A stretch of 46,490 bases of DNA from Oscillospiraceae bacterium (lineage in GTDB: Bacteria; Bacillota; Clostridia; Oscillospirales; Ruminococcaceae): positions 1 through 46,490 of the forward strand of contig WRLK01000025.1 in assembly GCA_009777635.1 (NCBI GenBank), written 5' to 3'. The position numbers and the translations under genes are program-made. Below are positions 1 to 7,490 of the stretch, piece by piece. How positions within the stretch are numbered: the stretch's first letter is position 1; every line of letters begins with the position of its first letter. The notes beneath the pieces were generated by a model. That model did not search any database. It saw only the letters and a program-made list of their open reading frames with translations, and was not told the DNA's origin.

Positions 1-1356
1 GCCATGACCGCGTGCGGTGTTGGCTCCGTCAACCCTGAGCCGGCCCCCGCGCAGGAACCGGCCCCCGCTCAGACGGAAAGCACGGGCGATGCAGATTCCG
101 CGCAGTCCGGCGGCCCGGCATGGCAGGACCAGCAGATACACCTTCGCTTTTTAAACCGCTGGGCTGAGGGCGTTAACACCTTGTATGAGCCGCTTTCGTC
201 CACTGTAGCCGCTTTTGACGCGGCGCACCCGAACCTGACGGTCGAATATGACGCCGTCGGCGGCACCGACGATGTGCAATTCTACGAAAAACTGCGGACC
301 GCCGCCGCTGTCGGCAACATGTACAACCTTGTCGCGAACTATGGCGGCAGCACAATCCGTTCTTATGTTGACAGCGGCATCTTTTTAGATTTGACTTCCG
401 AGTTCGCCGCCGACCCTGCGTGGCGCGACAGCTTCCTTGACGTATTCAGCATGTGGGAGTTTGACGGCGTGTATGGCGTGTATGGCGTCCCGTTCAGCTA
501 TTTTGCCACATTGCTTTTCTGCAACACGGAGCTGTTCGAGCAGCATAATCTGGAGATTCCAACCACCTTGCAGGAATTCGAGCAGGTATGCGACGCCTTC
601 GTCGCGGCCGGCGTCACCCCCATCCCCCGTTCGGGAGAGGGCTGGCGATGGGGCCACTGGGCCACCAGCTTTGTGATGCAGCAATATGGCCCCGACTTGA
701 TTCATGGCCTCGCAAACCGCACCAAGCAGTATACCGGCCCCGAAATGATAGGCATTTCCAATATGTTTTTGGATTGGCAGTCCAAGGGTTATTTTGGAGA
801 CAATATCGCGTCGCTGGATTCGACGACAGAGAATATGATGTTTGCCCTGGGGCAATCCCCGATGATTGCGATTGGCACATGGATACCTGAAACCATCATA
901 CAAAACAACCCCGACCTGCTTGACAAAATTGAAGTCGTGTGGTTCCCTTATGATGAGAACACCCCTCAATTCAGAAACGGCAGCATGGGCGGCGGCAACG
1001 AGGGGCTTAGCATATACAACGCAGACGACTCCAACGTTACCGCCGCGACGGTGGCGCTGCTCAAGCACATGACCGCGAGCGATAATGTTACGGAAATGTG
1101 GAAGGTGGACCCCTTTACCCCCTTTGCCATCAGAACCGCAACGCCTCCCGCCGATATGAATTCCCTGACCAAACGCAGCCTTGAGCTGATTGAATCGCTG
1201 AATCCCGCGCTGATGCAGGAAATAACCAGTTACGACTCCATCGCCAGTATGCAGGATACCATGCGAAACGCCTTCGCCGGTATGATGGCGGGCGGCACGG
1301 CAGAAGCGGCGATGAAAAGAATTCAGGATGAGATTGAATCCCATGAGGCTTCCTGA
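1..1356 (+). CDS. Sugar ABC transporter substrate-binding lipoprotein (5' end outside window)
   Basis: Extracellular solute-binding protein of the family-1 (MalE/UgpB-like) carbohydrate importers, probably anchored outside the membrane as a lipoprotein. The frame is open from base 1, and the first visible residues, A-M-T-A-C-G, look like a lipobox with the Cys as the acylated residue. The true start and signal peptide therefore lie upstream of the window, and the ATG at base 4 is not the start. A Pro/Ala/Glu-rich linker follows, then a typical binding-protein body of about 400 residues (for example a segment reading VPFSYFATLLFCNTELFEQ). It is followed by two MalF/MalG-type permeases and a YesM/YesN pair, a common layout for oligosaccharide uptake in Firmicutes. 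No ATPase gene is nearby, so a shared MsmK-like ATPase elsewhere is likely. The substrate cannot be told from sequence. Confidence 0.9.
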   Translation, partial: AMTACGVGSVNPEPAPAQEPAPAQTESTGDADSAQSGGPAWQDQQIHLRFLNRWAEGVNTLYEPLSSTVAAFDAAHPNLTVEYDAVGGTDDVQFYEKLRTAAAVGNMYNLVANYGGSTIRSYVDSGIFLDLTSEFAADPAWRDSFLDVFSMWEFDGVYGVYGVPFSYFATLLFCNTELFEQHNLEIPTTLQEFEQVCDAFVAAGVTPIPRSGEGWRWGHWATSFVMQQYGPDLIHGLANRTKQYTGPEMIGISNMFLDWQSKGYFGDNIASLDSTTENMMFALGQSPMIAIGTWIPETIIQNNPDLLDKIEVVWFPYDENTPQFRNGSMGGGNEGLSIYNADDSNVTAATVALLKHMTASDNVTEMWKVDPFTPFAIRTATPPADMNSLTKRSLELIESLNPALMQEITSYDSIASMQDTMRNAFAGMMAGGTAEAAMKRIQDEIESHEAS

Positions 1357-1387
1357 CAGGCGAACCGGCAGCGACCGCAGCCTGATA

Positions 1388-1422
1388 TAGGGCGTTGAGC
1401 GGTAGTGGGAACAGGCCCTAAT
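1388..1422. repeat. Short copy of the dispersed inverted repeat seen at 35493-35661
   Basis: A 35-bp stretch begins with TAGGGC and ends with GCCCTA. Its body matches the reverse complement of one end of the larger element at 35493-35661. The shared core starts GGGCGTTGAGCGGTAG and ends GCCCTAAT, with about three mismatches over 33 bases. It lies in the gap between the binding protein and the first permease, just before the strong hairpin at 1431-1465. Confidence 0.6.
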
Positions 1423-1430
1423 TGTTTGAA

Positions 1431-1465
1431 GGCAGGCCCCGCCTGTGTAATGGGCGGGGCCTGCC
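1431..1465 (+). promoter_or_regulatory. Intra-operon stem-loop between binding protein and permease
   Basis: A perfect 13-bp inverted repeat (GGCAGGCCCCGCC and its complement) encloses a 9-nt loop. No T-tract follows, so it is more likely an mRNA-stabilising or attenuating hairpin than a full terminator. This placement fits the usual need for far more binding protein than permease. Confidence 0.7.
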
Positions 1466-1481
1466 TTGAATGGGAGGTATC

Positions 1482-2366
1482 ATGCGTACTGTTTTAAAAC
1501 GCATAAATCAATATTATGTACCGGCAATCATGGTGCTGCCGGCTGTCGCGATGATTATATTTATGTTTTTTTCGCCTATCGCGCAGTCCGTTTACCTGTC
1601 CTTTTTTGATTGGAACGGCATTCTGCGGGTGCCGATGCGCCCGGTGGGCCTCAATAATTACCGCACGATGTTTCACGACGCCGCGTTTCAGACCTCCGTT
1701 AAAAACATCGGGTTATTCCTGTTGCAGGGCATACTCCTTCAAGGGCCGGTTGCGTTTATCCTCGCTTTGTTTATTTCAAACCGGAAGCGGGGTATGCGCT
1801 ATTTTAAGTTTACCTTTTTCCTGCCGGTTGTAATCCCGCTCACGGCTATCGCCATTATGTGGAGGTTTATACTTAATCCGAACTGGGGGCTTATCAATCC
1901 CATCATCCGCTTCTTCAACCCCGCATTCAACGCCGATTTTTTGGGGAACCCCCAGATTGCCATGTATTCGGTAGTGACCGTCAGCGCATGGGTTTACGTA
2001 GGGCTTAACATGATTATCTTTTCGGCGGGGATGGCCGCCATCCCGAAAGAATTGTACGAATCCGCCGAAATCGACGGCGCGACCGGTCTGCGGCAGGTAA
2101 GGAGCATCACGCTGCCGTTGATGATGGAGAGCATCAAGGTCTATATCATCCTGATGGTGACCGGCTCGCTGAAAACATTTGACCTAGTATTTGTCATGAC
2201 GCGCGGCGGTCCCAACGAATCTACCATGGTGCCGGCTGTTATGATGTACCTGCAAACATTTTCATATTCAAAGTTTGGATACGGCGCGACCATCGCTACT
2301 TTTATCCTCGTTACCGGGTTAATCGGCAGCTTGATTGCAAACCGGTATCTGTTTACTAAAGACTAA
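1482..2366 (+). CDS. Carbohydrate ABC transporter permease, MalF/UgpA type
   Basis: First inner-membrane permease of a CUT1-type sugar importer, about 294 residues with six predicted membrane segments. The cytoplasmic EAA loop that contacts the ATPase reads ESAEIDGATGLRQVRSITLP, which is diagnostic for this family. The ATG at 1482 is preferred because GGGAGG lies four bases upstream. The in-frame ATG at 1470 has no ribosome site and would sit against the hairpin at 1431-1465. The next permease follows after a 19-nt gap, so the pair is almost certainly co-transcribed with the binding protein. Substrate unknown. Confidence 0.93.
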   Translation: MRTVLKRINQYYVPAIMVLPAVAMIIFMFFSPIAQSVYLSFFDWNGILRVPMRPVGLNNYRTMFHDAAFQTSVKNIGLFLLQGILLQGPVAFILALFISNRKRGMRYFKFTFFLPVVIPLTAIAIMWRFILNPNWGLINPIIRFFNPAFNADFLGNPQIAMYSVVTVSAWVYVGLNMIIFSAGMAAIPKELYESAEIDGATGLRQVRSITLPLMMESIKVYIILMVTGSLKTFDLVFVMTRGGPNESTMVPAVMMYLQTFSYSKFGYGATIATFILVTGLIGSLIANRYLFTKD

Positions 2367-2385
2367 TTGGGGGGAGGGCGGCATT

Positions 2386-3210
2386 ATGCGGATAAAATCC
2401 GGAGAAATTGCAAAAATTACGATTGCTGTTATTTGGAGCTTGCTGAATCTTGTACCGCTTGCCATGGTTACAATGGGGTCCTTCAAATCAACTGCCGAAA
2501 TTTACCTGGGGCCTTTTGCGTTACCCTCACGCTTTAGCTGGGAAAACTATGACAGGGCGATTCTGCGCTCGAATGTGCTCAGGGGAATTTTCAATTCTTT
2601 TTCATATGCGATTGTTTCCGTTTTAATTATATTGGCTTTATCATTGATGACGGCTTATGTGCTCTCCCGTTACAAGAGCAGGATAATCGGCATCGTGTAT
2701 ATTTTGTTTGTCTTAGGGATTTTAGTGCCGACGCAGGCCACCTATATCCCCCTTGTATCGACCTTCGGGCGCTACGGCTTGACCAACAAGGCTTTTACCA
2801 TGATTATCATTTATGTAACGTTCAATCTGCCCTTGTCCATTATACTCATAACAGGGTATATGAAGGGAATCAATAAAGAAATTGATGAAGCCGCGCGTAT
2901 CGACGGGTGCGGCCCTTTTATGACTTTCGTGTGGATTGTGGCGCCCCTTGCCGTCCCTGCCGCGGCCACGGCGGGAATTTTAAGCTATATCAATATCTAT
3001 AACGATTTGATTTTCGCCAACCTTTTCATCTCCAAAACGGAATTGCAAACGATAACCCAGGTAATAAACAGCTTTTCAGCCCAATATGTCACCGATATGG
3101 GCGCTACCTTCGCGGCCGTGATGATTGCCATTTTACCCATGATTATAATCTATATGCTGTTTCAGGAAAAGGTAATCGCGGGCATGTCGGCGGGGGCGCT
3201 GAAAATGTAG
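2386..3210 (+). CDS. Carbohydrate ABC transporter permease, MalG/UgpE type
   Basis: Second permease, which pairs with the gene just upstream to form the membrane channel. It has about 274 residues and six hydrophobic segments. Its EAA loop reads IDEAARIDGCGPFMTFVWIV and shows the D-E-A-A and G pattern of the family. The ATG at 2386 is chosen because of the strong GGGGAGGG site at 2371-2378; earlier in-frame starts would overlap the upstream permease gene. The sensor kinase begins within 30 bases of the stop, which links transport and regulation in one transcript. Confidence 0.93.
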   Translation: MRIKSGEIAKITIAVIWSLLNLVPLAMVTMGSFKSTAEIYLGPFALPSRFSWENYDRAILRSNVLRGIFNSFSYAIVSVLIILALSLMTAYVLSRYKSRIIGIVYILFVLGILVPTQATYIPLVSTFGRYGLTNKAFTMIIIYVTFNLPLSIILITGYMKGINKEIDEAARIDGCGPFMTFVWIVAPLAVPAAATAGILSYINIYNDLIFANLFISKTELQTITQVINSFSAQYVTDMGATFAAVMIAILPMIIIYMLFQEKVIAGMSAGALKM

Positions 3211-3240
3211 CGGATGAAGTGGAAACACGAAAGGTCTTTC

Positions 3241-4977
3241 ATGAGAGGAAACCGCCATTTATCCCTGCGTGTGCGTACCACCCTAATAATTGTGTGCCTA
3301 ATGATCGCGATGATGCTTGTGCTTATCGTCGGCTTCAGCTTGTTTTTCAGCGCCACGCTGGTGGAAAAGGCCACCAACAGCATGCTTCAAAGCCTCCATT
3401 TGGTTTCACAGAAGCTGGACATGCTGACCCTTAGCGTGGAAGACAGCGCCGTGTTTATGCTGGCGAACGACAATGTGCAGCAGTGGCTGAAAATGCAGCG
3501 GAATCCAAACTCCGCCCAGGACATGCACTTCTTGCGCCGGGAAATGGCAAGCTATCTGGTAAACGTATCAAGATCCGACCATATTACGAATGTTTCTTTG
3601 TTCCTCTATGGTGAAGATGCGAACAAATATGCCATACTGCCGTATACCGATCCCGGCGAGGCCGCTTTCATGCAGTCTTTTTATGCTTCTCCCGGGCGAA
3701 ACGCGTGGAATCTCAGCCGTCCTTTTATCCACGGCGGGCATGCGATGAACGCCGGCTATATTCCCTATGCCATCACTTATTACCACAAGGTGTATGACAA
3801 GTGGACGATGGAGCCCTTGGGGGTGCTGGCAATTATGGTGAGCGAGGTTCATATTGCCGGGTTGTATGAGGGCATCGTACTGGGCGAAACGGGCTACTGT
3901 TATATCCGCGGCAAGGATGATGTAACCATTTCGAGCGCCGATAAATCCATGCTGGGTAAATATACCCCGGTTGAAACAAACGTCAGTAATCATGTAGCAG
4001 TTCGTATCCCATACGAAAAGCTTGGATGGAGTATTGCTGGAATCGCCCCCCGCGGCGAGATTACAAAGGACAACCAGATATTGCTAAGGCTGACGTTTTT
4101 GATTGGCGTCGTGTTGATTTTAGCGGGCGTCGGTGTTTCCGGTATAGTTGCGGGGCGTATTTCGCGTCCGATTGTACAGCTCAAGGGCATTGTGCTGGGT
4201 AACGGCACGGAAGCGAAATCCTTGGAGGAAAGCCTGTCGCGCAGCGATGAAATCGGCAGCCTGTACCGGGCTTTTTTTAGAATGACGGATAAAAATGAAG
4301 AATTGACGCGCAAAAGCATAGAGGACAGCGTGCGTCAAAAGGAATATGAACTCAGCTTGCTTCAGGCGCAGCTCAACCCCCATTTTCTCTACAATTCGCT
4401 TGAGTGTATATGCGGCCTTTCGATAACCGGAAAAAATGAGGAGGTCGTGAAAGCGACAACCGAGCTTGCGCTGTTTTACAGGGGGGTACTGAGCGAAAAG
4501 AAGCATATCGTACCCATTTCGAAAGAGATGGAAATGGTGCGGCGTTACTTTAACATCATCCAATACCGCTTCCCCGGCAAGCTCAATTATAAAATTATAT
4601 GCGATGATGCCGTACAGGATAAACACATCGTCAAGCTGTCGGTGCAGCCTATTGTGGAAAATGCGGTGCTGCACGGGCTGCGTAACAGCCGCCGCGCCTG
4701 GGAGATTATTGTCCGCGCATATCTCACCGAAGACGGAGCCGAGGTTTCAGTATGGGATAATGGCGTGGGTATGACACAAATGCAAATTGAAACGGCTTTC
4801 AACGGAGAGCCGCTTGAGCAGGCGCATTTCGGATTGAGCGCAACCAATAACCGCATTCAATTAGCTTTCGGACAAAAGTACGGGCTTGAGGTATTCAGCG
4901 AGCCGGGTGAGGGGACGTATATTGTAATCAAGCTTCCTTTTTTCAGCGATACGGAAGGGGAGGGGCCACATGTATAG
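3241..4977 (+). CDS. YesM-like membrane sensor histidine kinase
   Basis: LytS/YesM-type kinase that probably senses a sugar or glycan outside the cell and phosphorylates the regulator encoded next to it. Numbered from the ATG at 3241: membrane segment at about 13-38, an extracellular sensor region of roughly 240 residues, a second membrane segment at about 281-305, a HAMP-like segment, then a His_kinase domain with the motif QLNPHFLYNSLE (phosphoaccepting His near 381). A GHKL ATPase follows with N-box VENAVLHGL and G-box DNGVGM. The start at 3241 has AAGG six bases upstream; an in-frame ATG at 3214 has no clear ribosome site but could be used by coupling. The stop overlaps the regulator gene by 8 bases. 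Confidence 0.92.
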   Translation: MRGNRHLSLRVRTTLIIVCLMIAMMLVLIVGFSLFFSATLVEKATNSMLQSLHLVSQKLDMLTLSVEDSAVFMLANDNVQQWLKMQRNPNSAQDMHFLRREMASYLVNVSRSDHITNVSLFLYGEDANKYAILPYTDPGEAAFMQSFYASPGRNAWNLSRPFIHGGHAMNAGYIPYAITYYHKVYDKWTMEPLGVLAIMVSEVHIAGLYEGIVLGETGYCYIRGKDDVTISSADKSMLGKYTPVETNVSNHVAVRIPYEKLGWSIAGIAPRGEITKDNQILLRLTFLIGVVLILAGVGVSGIVAGRISRPIVQLKGIVLGNGTEAKSLEESLSRSDEIGSLYRAFFRMTDKNEELTRKSIEDSVRQKEYELSLLQAQLNPHFLYNSLECICGLSITGKNEEVVKATTELALFYRGVLSEKKHIVPISKEMEMVRRYFNIIQYRFPGKLNYKIICDDAVQDKHIVKLSVQPIVENAVLHGLRNSRRAWEIIVRAYLTEDGAEVSVWDNGVGMTQMQIETAFNGEPLEQAHFGLSATNNRIQLAFGQKYGLEVFSEPGEGTYIVIKLPFFSDTEGEGPHV

Positions 4978-5992
4978 CGTTCTGCTGGTAGATGATGAAT
5001 TCTATGTTCGGGAATTGCTCAAGAAGCTGGTGCGGTGGGAGGATTTCGGTTTTGAAGTGGTCGCGGAGGCACAGGACGGCGAAGAAGCCGTCGCGCTGAT
5101 AAACAGCATCCGTCTAAACGTGATTTTTGCCGATATTGAAATGCCTTTCGTCAATGGACTTGAGCTGGCTGAATATTTACACGCCCACTATCCTGATTTG
5201 CTGACCGCGTTCCTGACGGGATATGACAGTTTTGAGTATGCGCAGGCCGCCGTGCGGTACGGCGTGCAGAATTATCTGCTCAAGCCGGTGGTGAAGGAAG
5301 AGCTTATCGATACGCTGCAAGATATGCGAAAAAAACTAGACGGGCGCCAACAGGCGGAAAAAGAGTTTTTTATCGGCGAAAGCGCGGTTGCGTTGCTGCG
5401 TGAGGAGCTCTGCGCAATGATACGGCGTAAAGACAGCGAAGAGATCGCCATATTTATTCGGGAGAAGCTGAATCATGCAAAAAACGAATCGGTCAATTCC
5501 CATGACGCCATTCTTGATATTATGATAGCCGGGCTTGAAGATTATTGCCATAAAAAGAATATTCCGCTGGATTGTGCCGGCGCGCGGGAAAGTGACGAAG
5601 GTTTTATTGAGATTTTTGTAAAGGCTGTTTGCGACGGCGAAGACAGGCAAAACCGGTACAATCAATTGATTGCATCGGTGAAAGAGCATATTAAGAAGCA
5701 TTACAGCAACCCGGATTTATCACTAAAAAGCATCGCGAGCGACCACTTCGTCAACCCCAGCTACTTAAGCCGCGTATTTTCACAAGAGACAGGAGAATCT
5801 GTATCCGGCTATATACGCGAGCTGCGGCTGACGCATGCTATGCGGCTGCTAAAAAGCGGCGCTTCCAGTATAGACCTGATTGCCGATAAGACCGGTTACC
5901 GCAACGCCGGTTATTTCAGCAAGTGCTTTAAAAAAAAGTACGGCTTGGTTCCTTCGGATTACGCAAAACTTGGAAACCAAGGGGATGCTTGA
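4970..5992 (+). CDS. YesN-like response regulator, receiver plus AraC-type DNA binding
   Basis: Transcription factor partner of the upstream kinase. The N-terminal receiver shows the acidic pair in LLVDDE, phosphoacceptor Asp55 in FADIEMP, Thr83 in LTGYDSFEYA, and Lys105 in YLLKP. A middle linker of about 100 residues is followed by an AraC-family double helix-turn-helix (about 238-336), including KSIASDHFVNPSYLSRVF and IADKTGYRNAGYFSKCFKK. The gene overlaps the kinase by 8 bases, so translation is coupled. By family precedent it activates the adjacent importer operon or linked glycoside hydrolases. No hydrolase is visible in the window. Confidence 0.93.
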   Translation: MYSVLLVDDEFYVRELLKKLVRWEDFGFEVVAEAQDGEEAVALINSIRLNVIFADIEMPFVNGLELAEYLHAHYPDLLTAFLTGYDSFEYAQAAVRYGVQNYLLKPVVKEELIDTLQDMRKKLDGRQQAEKEFFIGESAVALLREELCAMIRRKDSEEIAIFIREKLNHAKNESVNSHDAILDIMIAGLEDYCHKKNIPLDCAGARESDEGFIEIFVKAVCDGEDRQNRYNQLIASVKEHIKKHYSNPDLSLKSIASDHFVNPSYLSRVFSQETGESVSGYIRELRLTHAMRLLKSGASSIDLIADKTGYRNAGYFSKCFKKKYGLVPSDYAKLGNQGDA

Positions 5993-6011
5993 AAAAATCA
6001 CCGGCGTTGAT

Positions 6012-6046
6012 TTAAGAGGGCCGCGCAAACCGCTTGGCCCTCTTAA
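6012..6046 (+). terminator. Hairpin ending the importer/YesMN operon
   Basis: An 11-bp perfect inverted repeat (TTAAGAGGGCC with its complement at 6036-6046) encloses a 13-nt loop that can extend the stem by three more pairs. It starts 20 bases after the yesN-like stop. The T-tract is poor on the plus strand, so efficiency is uncertain. Confidence 0.6.
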
Positions 6047-6090
6047 ACGCAGGTGAATCCCGTTTCGCATAGGAATATCGATTTTAGCTG

Positions 6091-6444
6091 TTATCGGCTC
6101 TGCTGCCAACAGCCGCCGCGCTCTCCGCCATATGGATATCCGGCGCAATGATACCATGTTCCGTCATGCTCATGCAGCCCAAGCTCGGCGCACCCTTCGA
6201 TTTTGCATACGGCATAATCGTTCCAGTTTACGCCTGGCTGATTGCAATACCATCTACCGCCATGCTCATGCGGCCCGTATACATCACAGTTGCTGACGGT
6301 ACATAAAGCGTATCGTGGCGCAGGATTGGTATTTGCAGCCCCGCGTCCGCCGCAATGCCGTCCGCCGCGGGCAAAAGCTGTCACGGGCAGCATAACCGCC
6401 AGGAGCAACATGATGCAGAGGGCCAGCGCAATCTTCTTTTTCAT
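6091..6444 (-). CDS. Small exported protein with two Cys/His-rich repeats
   Basis: Predicted 117-residue secreted protein of unknown function. Residues 1-25 form a clear signal peptide: MKKK, a hydrophobic core, and cleavage after AFA. The mature part carries two related motifs of about 26 residues: one begins YALCTVSNCDVYGPHEHGG and the other begins YAVCKIEGCAELGLHEHDG. The shared pattern is Y-A-x-C-x4-C-x3-G-x-H-E-H-x-G-x-W-Y, followed by Cys. Spaced Cys and HEH groups suggest metal binding or disulfides; that is inference. The ribosome site is GGAG seven bases upstream of the ATG. The gene appears monocistronic: a bidirectional terminator at 6603-6633 separates it from the flagellar genes. 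I do not recognise a named family. Confidence 0.75.
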   Translation of the reverse strand: MKKKIALALCIMLLLAVMLPVTAFARGGRHCGGRGAANTNPAPRYALCTVSNCDVYGPHEHGGRWYCNQPGVNWNDYAVCKIEGCAELGLHEHDGTWYHCAGYPYGGERGGCWQQSR

Positions 6445-6602
6445 AAGCTCACTCCATTCGTTCGTCGCAGTCGATTTTGTCTATATATACATGATATCGC
6501 ATCTTCCGGTAAAATACAAGGGAATCGGAAAAGAAATGTGCATATATCCGGGTATATCCCGTGACATCGGCAAAAAGCATTGATTATATAACAAGCAAAG
6601 GC

Positions 6603-6633
6603 AAAAAATCCCCGCCGACTGCGGGGATTTTTT
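6603..6633 (-). terminator. Rho-independent terminator of the fliD-fliS-fliT operon
   Basis: A perfect 13-bp stem (AAAAAATCCCCGC with its complement) has a 5-nt loop and is flanked by A6 on one side and T6 on the other, so it can work in both directions. It lies 52 bases after the end of the fliT-like gene on the minus strand. Confidence 0.92.
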
Positions 6634-6684
6634 GTATGTACCAACACTGCTTCCAGCTACTGACTATTAGGTTTCGAAAGACAC

Positions 6685-7062
6685 CTATTCCTTAAAATCG
6701 ATATAACTTCCGGAAGAAGAAACTGCTTTGTTGGCGTACTTTAATATTTTGTTCTGCTGTGTCGAGTCTTTTAAATTCTGCTTTGCACTTTCTTTCATTG
6801 ACTCAAGCGTTTCTATGATTTCGATGTCCATCTTAAGCATTTCATTCGCCATGCGCCGAAGCTCCGGCTTTATGCGAAGAAGCTCGGCGTCGGGTGCGTT
6901 TTTCCTAAGCGCATCGAACTCGTCGATCAAAAGGCTGCGTTTTTCAATGATGCCAATGACAATGTCGGAGTCGTTTTTTTGTAAAATCATTTCATGCGTG
7001 AACGCAAGCATATCCGACATAATATCCATTAAGCCGCGTTTAGGAAAGGCAGCCTTACTCAT
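6685..7062 (-). CDS. fliT: FliT/FlgN-like flagellar export chaperone
   Basis: Small (125 residues), mostly helical, charged protein encoded last in the fliD-fliS operon. Its size, helical character, position after fliS, and tail ending in a short Gly/Ser stretch then YIDFKE match the FliT/FlgN group of flagellar chaperones, which hold export substrates such as FliD soluble and deliver them to the export gate. Sequence conservation in this group is low, so the call leans on context. The start ATG overlaps the fliS stop in an ATGA arrangement, so translation is coupled. The terminator at 6603-6633 follows. Confidence 0.6.
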   Translation of the reverse strand: MSKAAFPKRGLMDIMSDMLAFTHEMILQKNDSDIVIGIIEKRSLLIDEFDALRKNAPDAELLRIKPELRRMANEMLKMDIEIIETLESMKESAKQNLKDSTQQNKILKYANKAVSSSGSYIDFKE

Positions 7063-7472
7063 ACCGCGCGACCTCCGGCCATAGCCTGCGCGGGCGCTGC
7101 GGCGCGGCTTAGCTTACCCGCCTGCTCGAACGCGTCGCGCATATCGCGTACAAGCGGTATGCAGTCGTCAATCATTTTTATGTCTTTTTTTACATTTGCC
7201 TGCGTTAAATACTGGGCGATAAAAATGTACATCTCGCGAAGTTCCTTGGAAATAGGGTAGCGCATATCAAGCGAATCGGCAAGCGTCGAGATGATCGTCT
7301 GGCTTTTCGCAAGCGCTGTGTTCGCGCCGCTTAGGTCGTTTTGCTTGATCTTGATCTTTGCAAGGGACATTTGCTTTATAGCTTCCTCATAGAGCTTTAT
7401 AAGGAGTTCGCCGGGCGAAAGGGTAGTCAGGGATTGTTCCTTGTATTGTTGATATGGATTTGCAAGTGCCAT
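7059..7472 (-). CDS. fliS: Flagellin-specific export chaperone FliS
   Basis: Cytoplasmic chaperone that binds the flagellin C-terminus before export. The N-terminal motif NPYQQYKEQSLTTLSPGELL is the family signature, followed by LYEEAIKQM and the four-helix body of about 125 residues. It ends in an Ala-rich tail. The ATG at 7472 is preferred because AAGGAG lies nine bases upstream; the in-frame TTG at 7478 sits too close to that site. It lies between fliD (19 bases upstream) and the fliT-like gene (4-base overlap). No flagellin gene is in the window. Confidence 0.95.
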   Translation of the reverse strand: MALANPYQQYKEQSLTTLSPGELLIKLYEEAIKQMSLAKIKIKQNDLSGANTALAKSQTIISTLADSLDMRYPISKELREMYIFIAQYLTQANVKKDIKMIDDCIPLVRDMRDAFEQAGKLSRAAAPAQAMAGGRAV

Positions 7473-7490
7473 AATCAATCACTCCTTATA

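Noticed and set aside
385-1344. Long minus-strand ORF (319 codons) opposite the sugar-binding protein
   Set aside because: The plus frame has family motifs and operon context. The minus frame has no ribosome site or recognisable domain and is a shadow of G/C-rich codons.
6535-6570. Palindrome-like CCGGGTATATCCCG upstream of the Cys/His-repeat gene
   Set aside because: The arms are too short and no promoter could be placed with confidence around it.
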